Part shown: piece by piece, positions 15,973 to 24,912 of the stretch
Numbering within the stretch: position 1 is the first letter of the stretch
How the letters are laid out: every line of letters starts with the position of its first letter
NCBI GenBank assembly: GCA_963846635.1
Contig: CAWJXM010000018.1
Location: 40,221-104,220 of the forward strand
Reading direction: 5' to 3'
DNA from: AP-15 sp963846635
GTDB taxonomy: Bacteria; Pseudomonadota; Alphaproteobacteria; ATCC43930; CGMCC-115725
Length of the DNA stretch: 64,000 nucleotides
Made by a program: the position numbers and the translations under genes
Notes under the pieces: model-generated
The model's database searches: none
What the model saw: the letters and a program-made list of their open reading frames with translations, nothing else
Told to the model about the DNA's origin: nothing

Positions 15973-18356
15973 AGACGACACTCGATTGGCTGCGCACGCA
16001 TCTCGAAACCGATGCCCCGCTCGCTGCCATCGTTGAGCGGCTGATTATGCTCGGCCACGACGTCGAATTGGTCGAAAACCGGGCGGCGGCGCTGGAGCCC
16101 TTTACCATCGCCTATGTCGTCTCGGCCGAGCGGCATCCGAATGCCGATCGCCTGAAGGTCTGCGTCGTTGATACCGGCAACGGGCATGTCCAGGTCGTCT
16201 GCGGCGCGCCCAATGCCCGCACCGGGATGAAGGGGGTCTTTGCCCCGGCCGGCACGGTCATCCCGCGCACCGGAGCGTTGCTAAAGGAGAGCACCATTCG
16301 CGGCGTGGCGTCGCGCGGGATGTTGTGCTCGGCCTACGAGCTCGATCTTGGTGACGATCATGCCGGCATTATCGAAGTCGCCGCGGATGCGCCGGTTGGC
16401 GTCAAATACGCCGATCTCCTCGGTCTCGGCGACGCTGTGATCGATATCAAGGTCACGCCGAACCGCGCCGATTGCCTCGGTGTGCGCGGCATTGCCCGCG
16501 ATCTCGCCGCTTCCGGGCTTGGCTGCCTGAAGCCGCTCGACACGACGCCAGTGCCCGGCGTGTTCGGCGCGCCGATCGGTATCGAGATCGAGGACCTGAA
16601 GGCTTGCCCGTTGTTTCTTGGCCGCCATTTGCGCGGGGTGCACAACGGTCCGAGCCCGGAATGGCTGCGCCGCCGTTTGGAGGCGATCGGGCTGCGGCCG
16701 ATTTCGGCCTTGGTGGACATCACCAATTTTCTGACCTTCGATCTGAACCGCCCGCTGCACGTCTTTGACGCTGGCCGGCTCGACGGCAGCCTGGTCGTGC
16801 GCCTGGCGCGCGAAGGCGAAACGCTCCATGCCCTCAATGGCCAGGAATACGCTCTCGATCCGGAAGTGACGGTTATCGCCGACCGGGCCGGGGTGCAGAG
16901 CCTGGGCGGCGTCATTGGCGGCGAGGCGACCGGCTGCACCGCGGTCACGACCGAGGTGTATATCGAGGTGGCGTTGTTTGATCCGATCCGCACCGCCGCC
17001 ACCGGTCGTCGGCTGAATATCACCAGCGACGCGCGCTATCGCTTCGAACGCGGGGTCGATCCGGCCTTTGTCCGAGACGGGCTCGAAATCGCCACGCGGC
17101 TGATGCTCGAATTGTGCGGCGGCGAAGCGTCCGAGGTCGTGACCGCCGGCGCCGTACCGGATTGGCGGCGCCGTTACGTGTTGCGCGCCGAGCGCCCGGC
17201 GAGCCTCGGCGGGCTGGACGTATCGCCAGAGGAAAGTGCCGCGATTCTGCAAGACCTCGGCTGCACGGTCGAGCCGCTGGCCGCGGGCGATCTGTCGGTC
17301 GAACCGCCGTCATGGCGCGGCGACATCGAGGGTGAAGCCGATCTTGTCGAGGAGGTGCTGCGGGTCAAGGGCTACGACCAGATTCCGGCGGTGCCATTGT
17401 CACGTGAAGCGGCGTTGCCGCGCCCGGCACTTGCACCCGGCCGCCGCCGCTCCGAACTGGTGCGGCGCATGCTCGCCGGGCGCGGTCTGACCGAGGCGTT
17501 CACATTCTCCTTTATCTCGACGCGCGAAGCCGAGCTGTTTGGCGGCGCCAAGCCGGAACTCCGTCTCGTCAACCCGATCAGCGCCGATCTCGACGCGATG
17601 CGTCCGTCATTGCTGCCGGGCCTTGTCGCCGCGGTTAAGCGCAATGCCGATCGCGGTTATCCCGATACGGCATTGTTCGAATTGGGGCCGCTTTATCGTG
17701 ACGACACCCCCGAGGGTCAGCTGCTCGCCGCGAGCGGGGTGCGCGCCGGTCAGAAGGGACCAAAACATTGGCGGGGCCCATCGGGTCTGGTCGATCTCTA
17801 TCAGGCCAAGGAGGATGCGCTGGCCGCCCTCGCCGCGATGGGCGCGCCAGCCGACAATGTCCAGACGAGCGCCGAGCCGCCAGCTTGGTTTCACCCGGGC
17901 CGCGCCGGCGTGTTGCGGCTCGGGCCGACGGTGTTGGGGGTGTTTGGCGAATTGCATCCGGCGGTGATCGAAGCGCTCGATGCGCGGCCGCCGATCGTCG
18001 GCTTCGAGGTCTTTCTCGATGCCGTGCCCGAGCCGCGCGGCGGGCGTACCAAGCCGCCGCTGCAATTGTCGGTGTTCCAGCCGATCGAGCGCGACTTCGC
18101 CTTTATTGTCGATGAGGCGCTTCCGGCCGAGGCGCTGTTGCGCGCTGCCCGCGGGGTCGACCGCAAGCTGGTCAGCGAGATCCGCTTGTTCGATATCTAT
18201 CAGGGCGCGGGTCTGCCGCCGGGTAAGAAGTCGCTCGCGATCACGGTTCGCCTGCAGCCGCAAGACCGCACCCTGACCGATTCCGAAATCGAGGGGTTTT
18301 CGAAGCGCCTTATAGCACAGGTCGAAAAGGCAACCGGCGGCACGCTGCGCGGCTAG
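15969..18356 (+). CDS. pheT: Phenylalanine--tRNA ligase beta subunit
   Basis: A 795-residue subunit starting MKTTLDWLRTHLETDAPLAA, at an ATG that overlaps the pheS stop. Domains in order: tRNA-binding OB fold (residues about 40-150, RLKVCVVDTGNGHVQVVCGA), B3/B4 with KVTPNRADCLGVRGIARDLA, B5, the catalytic-like core (RFERGVDPAFV, LVNPISADLDAMRPSLLPGL) and the C-terminal anticodon-binding FDX-ACB fold (FQPIERDFAFIVDE). Length is normal. A longer upstream in-frame reading exists but lies within pheS and is not used. Essential and intact. Confidence 0.97.
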   Translation: MKTTLDWLRTHLETDAPLAAIVERLIMLGHDVELVENRAAALEPFTIAYVVSAERHPNADRLKVCVVDTGNGHVQVVCGAPNARTGMKGVFAPAGTVIPRTGALLKESTIRGVASRGMLCSAYELDLGDDHAGIIEVAADAPVGVKYADLLGLGDAVIDIKVTPNRADCLGVRGIARDLAASGLGCLKPLDTTPVPGVFGAPIGIEIEDLKACPLFLGRHLRGVHNGPSPEWLRRRLEAIGLRPISALVDITNFLTFDLNRPLHVFDAGRLDGSLVVRLAREGETLHALNGQEYALDPEVTVIADRAGVQSLGGVIGGEATGCTAVTTEVYIEVALFDPIRTAATGRRLNITSDARYRFERGVDPAFVRDGLEIATRLMLELCGGEASEVVTAGAVPDWRRRYVLRAERPASLGGLDVSPEESAAILQDLGCTVEPLAAGDLSVEPPSWRGDIEGEADLVEEVLRVKGYDQIPAVPLSREAALPRPALAPGRRRSELVRRMLAGRGLTEAFTFSFISTREAELFGGAKPELRLVNPISADLDAMRPSLLPGLVAAVKRNADRGYPDTALFELGPLYRDDTPEGQLLAASGVRAGQKGPKHWRGPSGLVDLYQAKEDALAALAAMGAPADNVQTSAEPPAWFHPGRAGVLRLGPTVLGVFGELHPAVIEALDARPPIVGFEVFLDAVPEPRGGRTKPPLQLSVFQPIERDFAFIVDEALPAEALLRAARGVDRKLVSEIRLFDIYQGAGLPPGKKSLAITVRLQPQDRTLTDSEIEGFSKRLIAQVEKATGGTLRG

Positions 18357-18396
18357 TCGTGCGAATTTAACGTCTGGTATTCGCCTTTTTCTTTCG

Positions 18397-18508
18397 TCAT
18401 GCCCGCGAAAGCGGGCATCCAGGCCTGCCCCTGGCATGAACAGGGGGCAACCGACGCTGTGCCTGAGGCCCTGGGCCCCAGCTTCCGCGGGGGCGACGAG
18501 AAGAGAAG
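18397..18508. repeat. REP doublet (CCCGCGAAAGCGGG family)
   Basis: TCATGCCCGCGAAAGCGGGCAT starts a composite hairpin repeat whose middle (GCCTGCCCCTGGCATGAACA, then GGGGGCAA) recurs at 44072-44102. It ends with a CTTCCGCGGGGGCGACG arm. The same family appears at 44046-44160 and, inverted, at 46085-46172. Located in the pheT/aminotransferase intergenic region. Confidence 0.65.
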
Positions 18509-18627
18509 ATTGGGATTATTCGTCTGGTTTGCACGACGAGGAGCTTGTGACCTGTGCCGTGCTACGAATTGTGTTTTCGCTGGTGGTGGCCGAGACTGCG
18601 GGACAGTAATTGAGGAAGGGGCCGCCG

Positions 18628-19554
18628 ATGGCATTGGCAAACGAGCGTGTCGCCTGGTTCAACGGCAAGATCGTGCGCGAGAGCGAGGTCCTGATCCCGT
18701 TTCGCGATCTGGGATTTCTGCGCGGCGATGCGGTCTTTGACATGACCCGCAGCTTCAATGGTGAGGCGTTTCGCCTCGAACAGCACGTAGCACGGCTCTA
18801 TCGGTCTTTGAAATACCTCGACCTCAATCCCGGTTTGTCGCCGGCGGAGATGGTCGCGGTCAGTACCGATGTGCTCGAGCGCAACCGGCATCTGCTGATG
18901 CCCGGCGAAGATTACTGGCTGGCTCAGCGGGTCAGCCGTGGCATCCATCAGGTGCCGGGCGACAATTGGGACCATTACGGGCCGAATGTGATTATCGAAT
19001 GCGTGCCTTTGCCGTTGCGCGCGCGCGCCCGGCATTTCCGCGACGGCATCGAGGTGATCACGCCCTCCTTGCGCCGCACGCCGCCCGATTCACTGTCGCC
19101 GCGCGCCAAGATGCACCAATATCTGAACCTCGTCCTCGCCGATCGCGAGGTGAAGGCCCAGAACCCGGCGGCCTGGGCAGTGTTGCTCGACGTCAACGGC
19201 AATCTCGCCGAAGGCCAGGGCAGCAACATTTTTCTGGTGCGTGACGGCTGCATACTGACCCCGTGCGAGCGCTATGTTTTGCCGGGCGTCAGTCGACAGG
19301 CGGTTATTGACCTCGCCGGAGAATTGGGTATCCGGTTCGCCGAAACCGATCTCGATCTTTACGACGCCTACACCGCGGACGAGTGTTTTCTGACCTCAAC
19401 AAGTCTTTGCATCTGCGGCGTCCGGAGCCTGAATGGCCGCGCTTTCGGCGCCGGAACGGTACCCGGCCCGGTCACACAGCGCCTGACCGAGGCCTACAAA
19501 AAACTCGTCGGCTGCGATTTCGTTGCGCAATATTTGCGCCACCTCGAAACTTGA
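18628..19554 (+). CDS. Class IV PLP aminotransferase (branched-chain or D-amino acid type)
   Basis: A 308-residue fold-type IV aminotransferase. It carries the early FNGKIVRESEVLIPFRDLGFLRGDAVFDMTR block, the PLP lysine region (LSPRAKMHQYLNLVLADREV), the cofactor phosphate motif NLAEGQGSNIFLVRDG and ECFLTSTSLCICGVRSLNG. It would move an amino group between an amino acid and 2-oxoglutarate. The exact substrate (branched-chain amino acid, D-amino acid or an omega-amine) cannot be told from these motifs. The ATG at 18628 follows a purine-rich GGAAGGGG ribosome site. It stands alone after a REP doublet. Confidence 0.82.
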   Translation: MALANERVAWFNGKIVRESEVLIPFRDLGFLRGDAVFDMTRSFNGEAFRLEQHVARLYRSLKYLDLNPGLSPAEMVAVSTDVLERNRHLLMPGEDYWLAQRVSRGIHQVPGDNWDHYGPNVIIECVPLPLRARARHFRDGIEVITPSLRRTPPDSLSPRAKMHQYLNLVLADREVKAQNPAAWAVLLDVNGNLAEGQGSNIFLVRDGCILTPCERYVLPGVSRQAVIDLAGELGIRFAETDLDLYDAYTADECFLTSTSLCICGVRSLNGRAFGAGTVPGPVTQRLTEAYKKLVGCDFVAQYLRHLET

Positions 19555-19670
19555 GCCGACGGGTCGCAAACGCAGCAAAGTAAAAGAAGACCATCCGGGG
19601 ATCGCTTCCCGCAGCAGAGCGTATTGTTGGTCGGACACGGCTTAAAAGGCCGATTTCGACGGAGGTATTC

Positions 19671-20207
19671 GTGAAAAGGATGCTGCTAGCAGGGGTGATC
19701 GCTGCGAGTGCCGCGATCATAGTGCCGGCCTATGCCCAGATGCCTGCTGCGAACCCGAACCCGCCGCCCGCACCGGCGCCGACAAATCCACCCGAGCAGC
19801 CGGGCGGCGGACCAGGAATGCGGGGAGGACCGATGATGCACCGCGAGATGTGGCGCCATGGGGAAATGCGCTGGAACCCGCAGCGGCGCTGCATCGATCG
19901 GCTTGCCCGGCGCGCCGCCCATCGTGCCTATGTCGAGACCGAGCTGAACCTGACTCCAGAGCAGCGCCCGCTGTGGGACAGATTGCAGAATATCGCGCAG
20001 GGCGAACAGCAGCGTGAGCGCCAGCTCTGTCAACAGCTGAAACCCGACGAAGAATTGACCACGCTTGATCGGATGAACCGGGCGCAGCAGTTCCTGTCGA
20101 CCCGCCTTGACGCGTTGCAGGCGGCCAAACCTGCGGTGCAGGCGCTCTATCAATCGCTGAGTCCGGAGCAGCGAGAGATTTTCGACCATCCGTTCCGCCG
20201 CGACTGA
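19671..20207 (+). CDS. LTXXQ/Spy-CpxP-like periplasmic protein
   Basis: A 178-residue exported protein. The signal peptide (MKRMLLAGVIAASAAIIVPAYA, cleavage after AYA) is followed by a Pro/Gly/Met-rich linker and a helical domain with the LTPEQRPLWDRLQ motif and a second SLSPEQREIF motif, typical of Spy/CpxP-like chaperones and LTXXQ proteins. The start is a GTG preceded by GGAGG at 19661-19665. The Met/His-rich segment (MRGGPMMHREMWRHGEM) could bind metal, which is an inference. A second protein of this family is at 37516-38013. Confidence 0.75.
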   Translation: MKRMLLAGVIAASAAIIVPAYAQMPAANPNPPPAPAPTNPPEQPGGGPGMRGGPMMHREMWRHGEMRWNPQRRCIDRLARRAAHRAYVETELNLTPEQRPLWDRLQNIAQGEQQRERQLCQQLKPDEELTTLDRMNRAQQFLSTRLDALQAAKPAVQALYQSLSPEQREIFDHPFRRD

Positions 20208-20322
20208 AGCCGGCCCGCTTCCTTGGCGGCGAGGCGGCTTCGAGGTCAGCCGGTCCGGACGGGCGGTTGCCCGCGGCGCTTGGCGGGTCTTATCAGCTAC
20301 GGCCCGAGAATGAGATCGCGAA

Positions 20323-20616
20323 TCACGGCGGATTATGATGGGCTTGCGGTTCCTGGGCACCACCGCGGCGCAGCCAAGTTATCGAGAGAAATGCGCCAAG
20401 CCACGAGCCTGTCGCAGCAAAGACGACGTAGATCGCGTTTTCCGTGTAACTGATCACCGCGAACGCCGATAACAAATACCAGATAGCGCTCCAATTTGCC
20501 GCCCAAACCCGACGCTTGCCGCTCACCGCCGCATTGAAGAGGACATAGACGGCATCGGTCGCCGCAGTGGAAGCGAGCACACCCAGCGCGATAAGCGGGT
20601 GGACACCAAAGATCAT
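20323..20616 (-). CDS. Small four-helix membrane protein, unknown
   Basis: A 97-residue membrane protein starting MIFGVHPLIALGVLASTAAT, with about three hydrophobic helices (VLASTAATDAVYVLFNAAV, IWYLLSAFAVISY, AIYVVFAATGSWLGAFLSITW) and a polar C-terminus. The start is supported by GGAG about ten bases upstream; a longer frame to 20808 has no membrane or protein character. It is divergent from the D-lactate dehydrogenase-like gene. No function is assigned. Confidence 0.6.
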   Translation of the reverse strand: MIFGVHPLIALGVLASTAATDAVYVLFNAAVSGKRRVWAANWSAIWYLLSAFAVISYTENAIYVVFAATGSWLGAFLSITWLRRGGAQEPQAHHNPP

Positions 20617-20726
20617 GCCAGCATCTCCGTATCGAGGGCCTCTGCGCATTGCACCGGGCGGTAGGTATTGACGCCCAGTTAGGGAGCCGTGTCTGATCGG
20701 AAGGTCAAACCGTTCCGGGAGAGCGT

Positions 20727-23673
20727 ATGCCGCTCGATAATCCGACTGGGTCATCCTTTGAAGCGCGGCTACGCCGCGAAATCCGCGGCCAGGTATTATT
20801 CGACGCATTCAGCCGCGGTCGCTACAGCACCGACGCGTCGATCTACCAGATCGAGCCGCTGGGCGTTGTCGTGCCGCGCACTCGCGAAGATGCGGCGGCC
20901 GCGATTGCGATCGCGCGCGAGGAAGGGGCGCCGGTGTTGGCGCGGGGTGCCGGCACCTCGCAATGCGGCCAGACCGTCGCTCGCGCACTGGTCATCGATT
21001 GTTCGAAGCATCTCGACCGGATCGTCTCGGTCGATGTCGAGGGCAAACGGGCGCGGGTCGAGCCCGGGGTTGTGCTCGACCGACTAAATCGCGAGCTGCG
21101 GCGGCATAAGCTGTTCTTCCCCGTCGATCCGTCAACCGCAAGCCGGGCCACGATCGGCGGCATGGCCGGCAACAACAGCTGCGGCGCGCGTTCGATCCGC
21201 TACGGCAACATGGTCCATAATGTGCGCGCCATCGACGCGCTGCTCGCCGACGGCACCCGCGCCTGGTTCGGCGAGGTTGCCGGTAATTTGCCTGCCGATG
21301 GCAATGGCGATCCTATGCCCGAGCGCTATCGCGACCTCGTGCAGCAGATGCGCGCCTTGCACCGGCGCGAAGCCGACGAGATCGCGCAGGCGATTTCCGC
21401 AGGTGCTGCGGCGGGTGGGCGGCTACAATATCGATTCGATTGATGGCGACGGCTCCCGCGGCGGTCACAACATGGCAAGGCTGCTGGTCGGCTCCGAAGG
21501 TACCCTCGCCTTTTTCAACGAGATCGAACTCGATCTGCAGCCGATCCCGGCGCATCGGGTGCTCGGCATCTGCCATTTCCCGACCTTTTACAGCGCGATG
21601 GATTCGACGCGAAAGATCGTCGAATTAGGGCCGAGTGCCATCGAGCTGGTCGACCGGACGATGATCGACTTGGCCCGCGACATTCCGATGTTTCGCACCG
21701 TCATCGACAGTTTTGTCCAAGGCGAGCCGGCGGCATTGCTGATGACCGAGTTCGCCGGCGACGACCCCGCAGAAAACCTGCGCCGGCTCAAAGCGCTGCA
21801 CGAACTGATGGGCGATCTGGGTTTTCCGGACGCGGTCGTCGACGCGATCGACCCAGCATTTCAAGCCGCCGTCCTGGAGGTGCGCGCCCAAGGACTGAAC
21901 ATCATGATGTCGATGAAGGGCGACGGCAAACCCGTCTCCTTTCTCGAAGATTGCGCCGTTCGCCTCGAAGACCTCGCCCAATACACCGATCGCCTGACCC
22001 AGATTTTTGAAAAGCACGGCACCTACGGCACCTGGTACGCGCATGCCTCGGTCGGCTGCCTGCATGTGCGCCCGGTGCTCAACCTCAAGCAGGAGCTCGA
22101 AGTCAAAAAGATGCGGGCGATCGCCGAGGAAGCTTTTGCGATGGTTCGCGAATACAAAGGCTCGCATTCGGGCGAGCATGGCGACGGGCTGGTACGCTCC
22201 GAATTCCACGAGGCGATGTTTGGCGGCCGTCTGGTGAGGGCCTTCGAGGACGTCAAGGACGCCTTTGATCCGCAAGGCCTGTTCAATCCCGGCAAGATCG
22301 TGCGGGCGCCCAAGATGGACGATCGCAGCCTGTTCCGCTTCAAGCCGGACTACCGGCCGCTGCCGATCGCGACGGCGCTGGACTGGTCGGAATGGGGCGG
22401 GTTCGCTGCCGCGGCCGAGATGTGCAACAATAACGGCGCCTGCCGCGCGCGCGACCCCGGCGTCATGTGCCCGTCGTTCCGCGCCACCGGCGACGAACAG
22501 CATCTGACCCGCGGTCGCGCCAATACGTTGCGGCTTGCGCTGTCGGGCCAGCTCGGTCCCGAGGCCCTGGTTTCGCCCGAGATGCGGGACACCATGGATC
22601 TTTGCATCTCATGCAAAGGCTGCCGCCGCGAATGCCCGACCGGCGTCGATTTGGCGCGAATGAAGATCGAGTTCCTGCACCATTATCATCGCCGTCATCC
22701 CCTGTCGCGACGCGACCGGCTGATCGCCTTTCTGCCGCGCTATGCTAGCCATGCGGCACGCTTCGCCGCGCTGCTGAACCTTCGCAATCGGGTGCCGTTT
22801 CTGGCCGAACTCGGCGAGCGCTCCGTTGGTCTCAGTGCCGCTCGGAAGTTGCCGCAATGGTCCACGCGGCCCTACCGCGCTGGCGATGCAAAGCGCGGGC
22901 GCGCGCTCGCGGCGAATGGAACGGCCGCTCGAGGGCAGCGCGAGGCGGTGCTGTTTGTCGACACCTTCAACCGCTATTTCGAGCCGGAAAATGCTCGCGC
23001 CGCCGAGCGGGTGCTGAGCCGCGCCGGATACACTATCGTCAGCCCGGACCTGGCGCGCGGCCGGCCATTGTGTTGCGGGCGAACCTTTCTCGCGGTCGGT
23101 CTTGTCGAGGAAGCACGCAAGGAAGCCCGGCGCACGGTCGTGGCGTTGACGCCCTATGTCCGCGCCGGCACACCGGTTGTCGGCCTCGAACCTTCGTGCT
23201 TGTTGACCTTGCGCGACGAGTTCCCGGCAATCCTGCCCGGGGACGAGACCAGGGCGCTCGCCGCCCACGCGCAGCTCTTCGAGGAATTTGTCGCCGCTGA
23301 ACATCAGGCCGGCCACTTTGACCTCGCCCTGAAGCCAATGCCTGGGCGTCAGGTTTTATTGCACGGCCATTGCCATCAGAAGGCCTTTGCGACGTTGCCG
23401 GCTGCCGTAAAGAGCTTGCAGCTGATCCCCGATCTTAACGTCGAAACCTTTGATGCGACGTGTTGCGGCATGGCCGGCGCATTCGGTTACGAGGCCGAGC
23501 ACTACGCAATGTCGATGCAGATCGGCGAGCTCGGCGTCCTGCCAAAGATGCGCGCTGCCCCGCCCGACACACTCCTGGCCGCCTGCGGCACCAGCTGCCG
23601 CCACCAGATCGCCGACGCCACCGGCCGCGAAGCCCGCCATATCGTCCGTCTCCTCGACGACGCATCCGCATGA
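20727..23673 (+). pseudogene. FAD-linked oxidase with FeS C-terminus (D-lactate dehydrogenase/GlcD-GlcF fusion type), frameshifted
   Basis: The first frame (20727-21443) holds the FAD-binding PCMH domain (GVVVPRTREDAAAAIAIARE, ARGAGTSQCGQTV, GNNSCGARSIRYGNMVHNV). The second, entered near 21393, holds the rest of that domain (RVGGYNIDSIDGDGSRGGHN, SHSGEHGDGLVRSE), a 4Fe-4S region (CISCKGCRRECPTGVD) and CCG-type motifs (CCGRTF, CCGMAGAFGYE). Together they would form about 980 residues, the size of membrane-associated D-2-hydroxyacid dehydrogenases that pass electrons to quinone. One extra base (an A at about 21393, GGCGATTTCC) breaks the frame. This is either a real inactivation or a sequence error; everything downstream is well conserved. 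Confidence 0.82.
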
Positions 23674-23836
23674 AAGCGGATCGTAAAGGGGAATCCCAGC
23701 GGCTGGCCAGTTCCGGACAGACGATGCTTTAGCAAGGACCCAATGGCTTTGAGGAAAACGGCGGTTATTGTTTCAATACCTATTCAGGGTGCCGCGCCGC
23801 AGCAGAAGTTTTGAATTCTGCAACGCTGCGAAGGGG

Positions 23837-24796
23837 CTATGGCCGCGCGAAAGTGAGGTTGCAATCGAACGCGCGACGCAGCGCTGCACATGCCCCCGAA
23901 GTAGATGGAGACTGGTTGCCGTTGAACACTTGGCCTTGCTCGGACATTAGGTCCAAGAGAAATAGGCTCACGTAAAGTCTGAAAAGCCGGTCGTCGGCGT
24001 GTTGTCCGTGCCGCAGCCAAGCAGAGACGTAGCTCACAGGGCCGCCGTCGGCCATCAGGGCGGCTAACGTCAGGGCAGCCGGATAGCGGGCGTCGCCAAA
24101 GCAAAGATCATCCACGTCAACAATACCAGAGAACGTGCCTTCTGGCGTCACGATCACATTTTTCGTTGTGGTATCATGCAGAAAGGGTGTGGCTTTGATC
24201 GCGTCAATTTCTCCACGTGTAGCGGTGACTTCGGCTTGAACAATGTCGACTAATCTGGCGTCGAACAGTCCAGCGGATTCGATACGTTGTCGCGAGCGAG
24301 CAAGATTAGCATCCAACACTTGCGACCACGCGTCTTGCGGCGCTTGCTCCGGTCGCGCGGCATACCCGTAGCGCCCTGACGAATCGGTTTTTGCGATGAT
24401 GCCCTGAGCATGTGCCACTTTGGCAGCGATGCTGTCCAGTTGCTCTTTCGAGAGACGTGAGATAACCGCGCCTAAATCCGTGCCGGGAAAACGCTCCAAT
24501 AGAAGCCAAGGAAACTCTGCCTTAATATCTTTGGCTAGAATTGCCGGGAGTGGCACGCCCCTTGGCCGGAGTAGTCCCGAAAGATAAATCGCTCCAGCTA
24601 TCTCCGCACGAGCTGATGGATCGCCAATACGTACCACGACTGGAGAGCGGCCTGTAAACTGAAGGTCGAAGACGTAGTGCCGCGCGCCGGTTGTGAACCG
24701 TCGAACGACAACTGGAGTGCAGCCAATGGCCCGTAATGCGATAGCGGCGGCGAGTTGAGCATTCGGCTCTTTCCGCGTTGTTGTTTCTTGTTCCAT
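23837..24796 (-). CDS. APH-family phosphotransferase
   Basis: A 319-residue protein-kinase-like small-molecule phosphotransferase. The N-lobe contains HYVFDLQFTGRSPVVVRIGD. The catalytic loop is FLHDTTTKNVIVTPEGTFSG, with the HDxxxxN pattern, and the metal site is IVDVDDLCFGD. The usual loop in aminoglycoside kinases is HGDxxxxN, so this one lacks the glycine. The substrate is unknown; resistance cannot be claimed. It is less GC-rich than its neighbours, which may signal acquisition. It lies alone between the oxidase and the ThDP enzyme. Confidence 0.7.
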   Translation of the reverse strand: MEQETTTRKEPNAQLAAAIALRAIGCTPVVVRRFTTGARHYVFDLQFTGRSPVVVRIGDPSARAEIAGAIYLSGLLRPRGVPLPAILAKDIKAEFPWLLLERFPGTDLGAVISRLSKEQLDSIAAKVAHAQGIIAKTDSSGRYGYAARPEQAPQDAWSQVLDANLARSRQRIESAGLFDARLVDIVQAEVTATRGEIDAIKATPFLHDTTTKNVIVTPEGTFSGIVDVDDLCFGDARYPAALTLAALMADGGPVSYVSAWLRHGQHADDRLFRLYVSLFLLDLMSEQGQVFNGNQSPSTSGACAALRRAFDCNLTFARP

Positions 24797-24912
24797 GCGT
24801 GGCCGAGCCTATATTAGCAGCATCGTGCCCACTGCAAAATTCTTGATCACTTCAAAAACTATAATAACGGACGCCAAAGAAGAGGCCGGCTTTTCGCTCC
24901 GCGCCGCCCATC

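Noticed and set aside
23837..24796. Aminoglycoside resistance gene
   Set aside because: Only the general kinase fold is visible; the catalytic loop is atypical and no specific resistance family is recognised.
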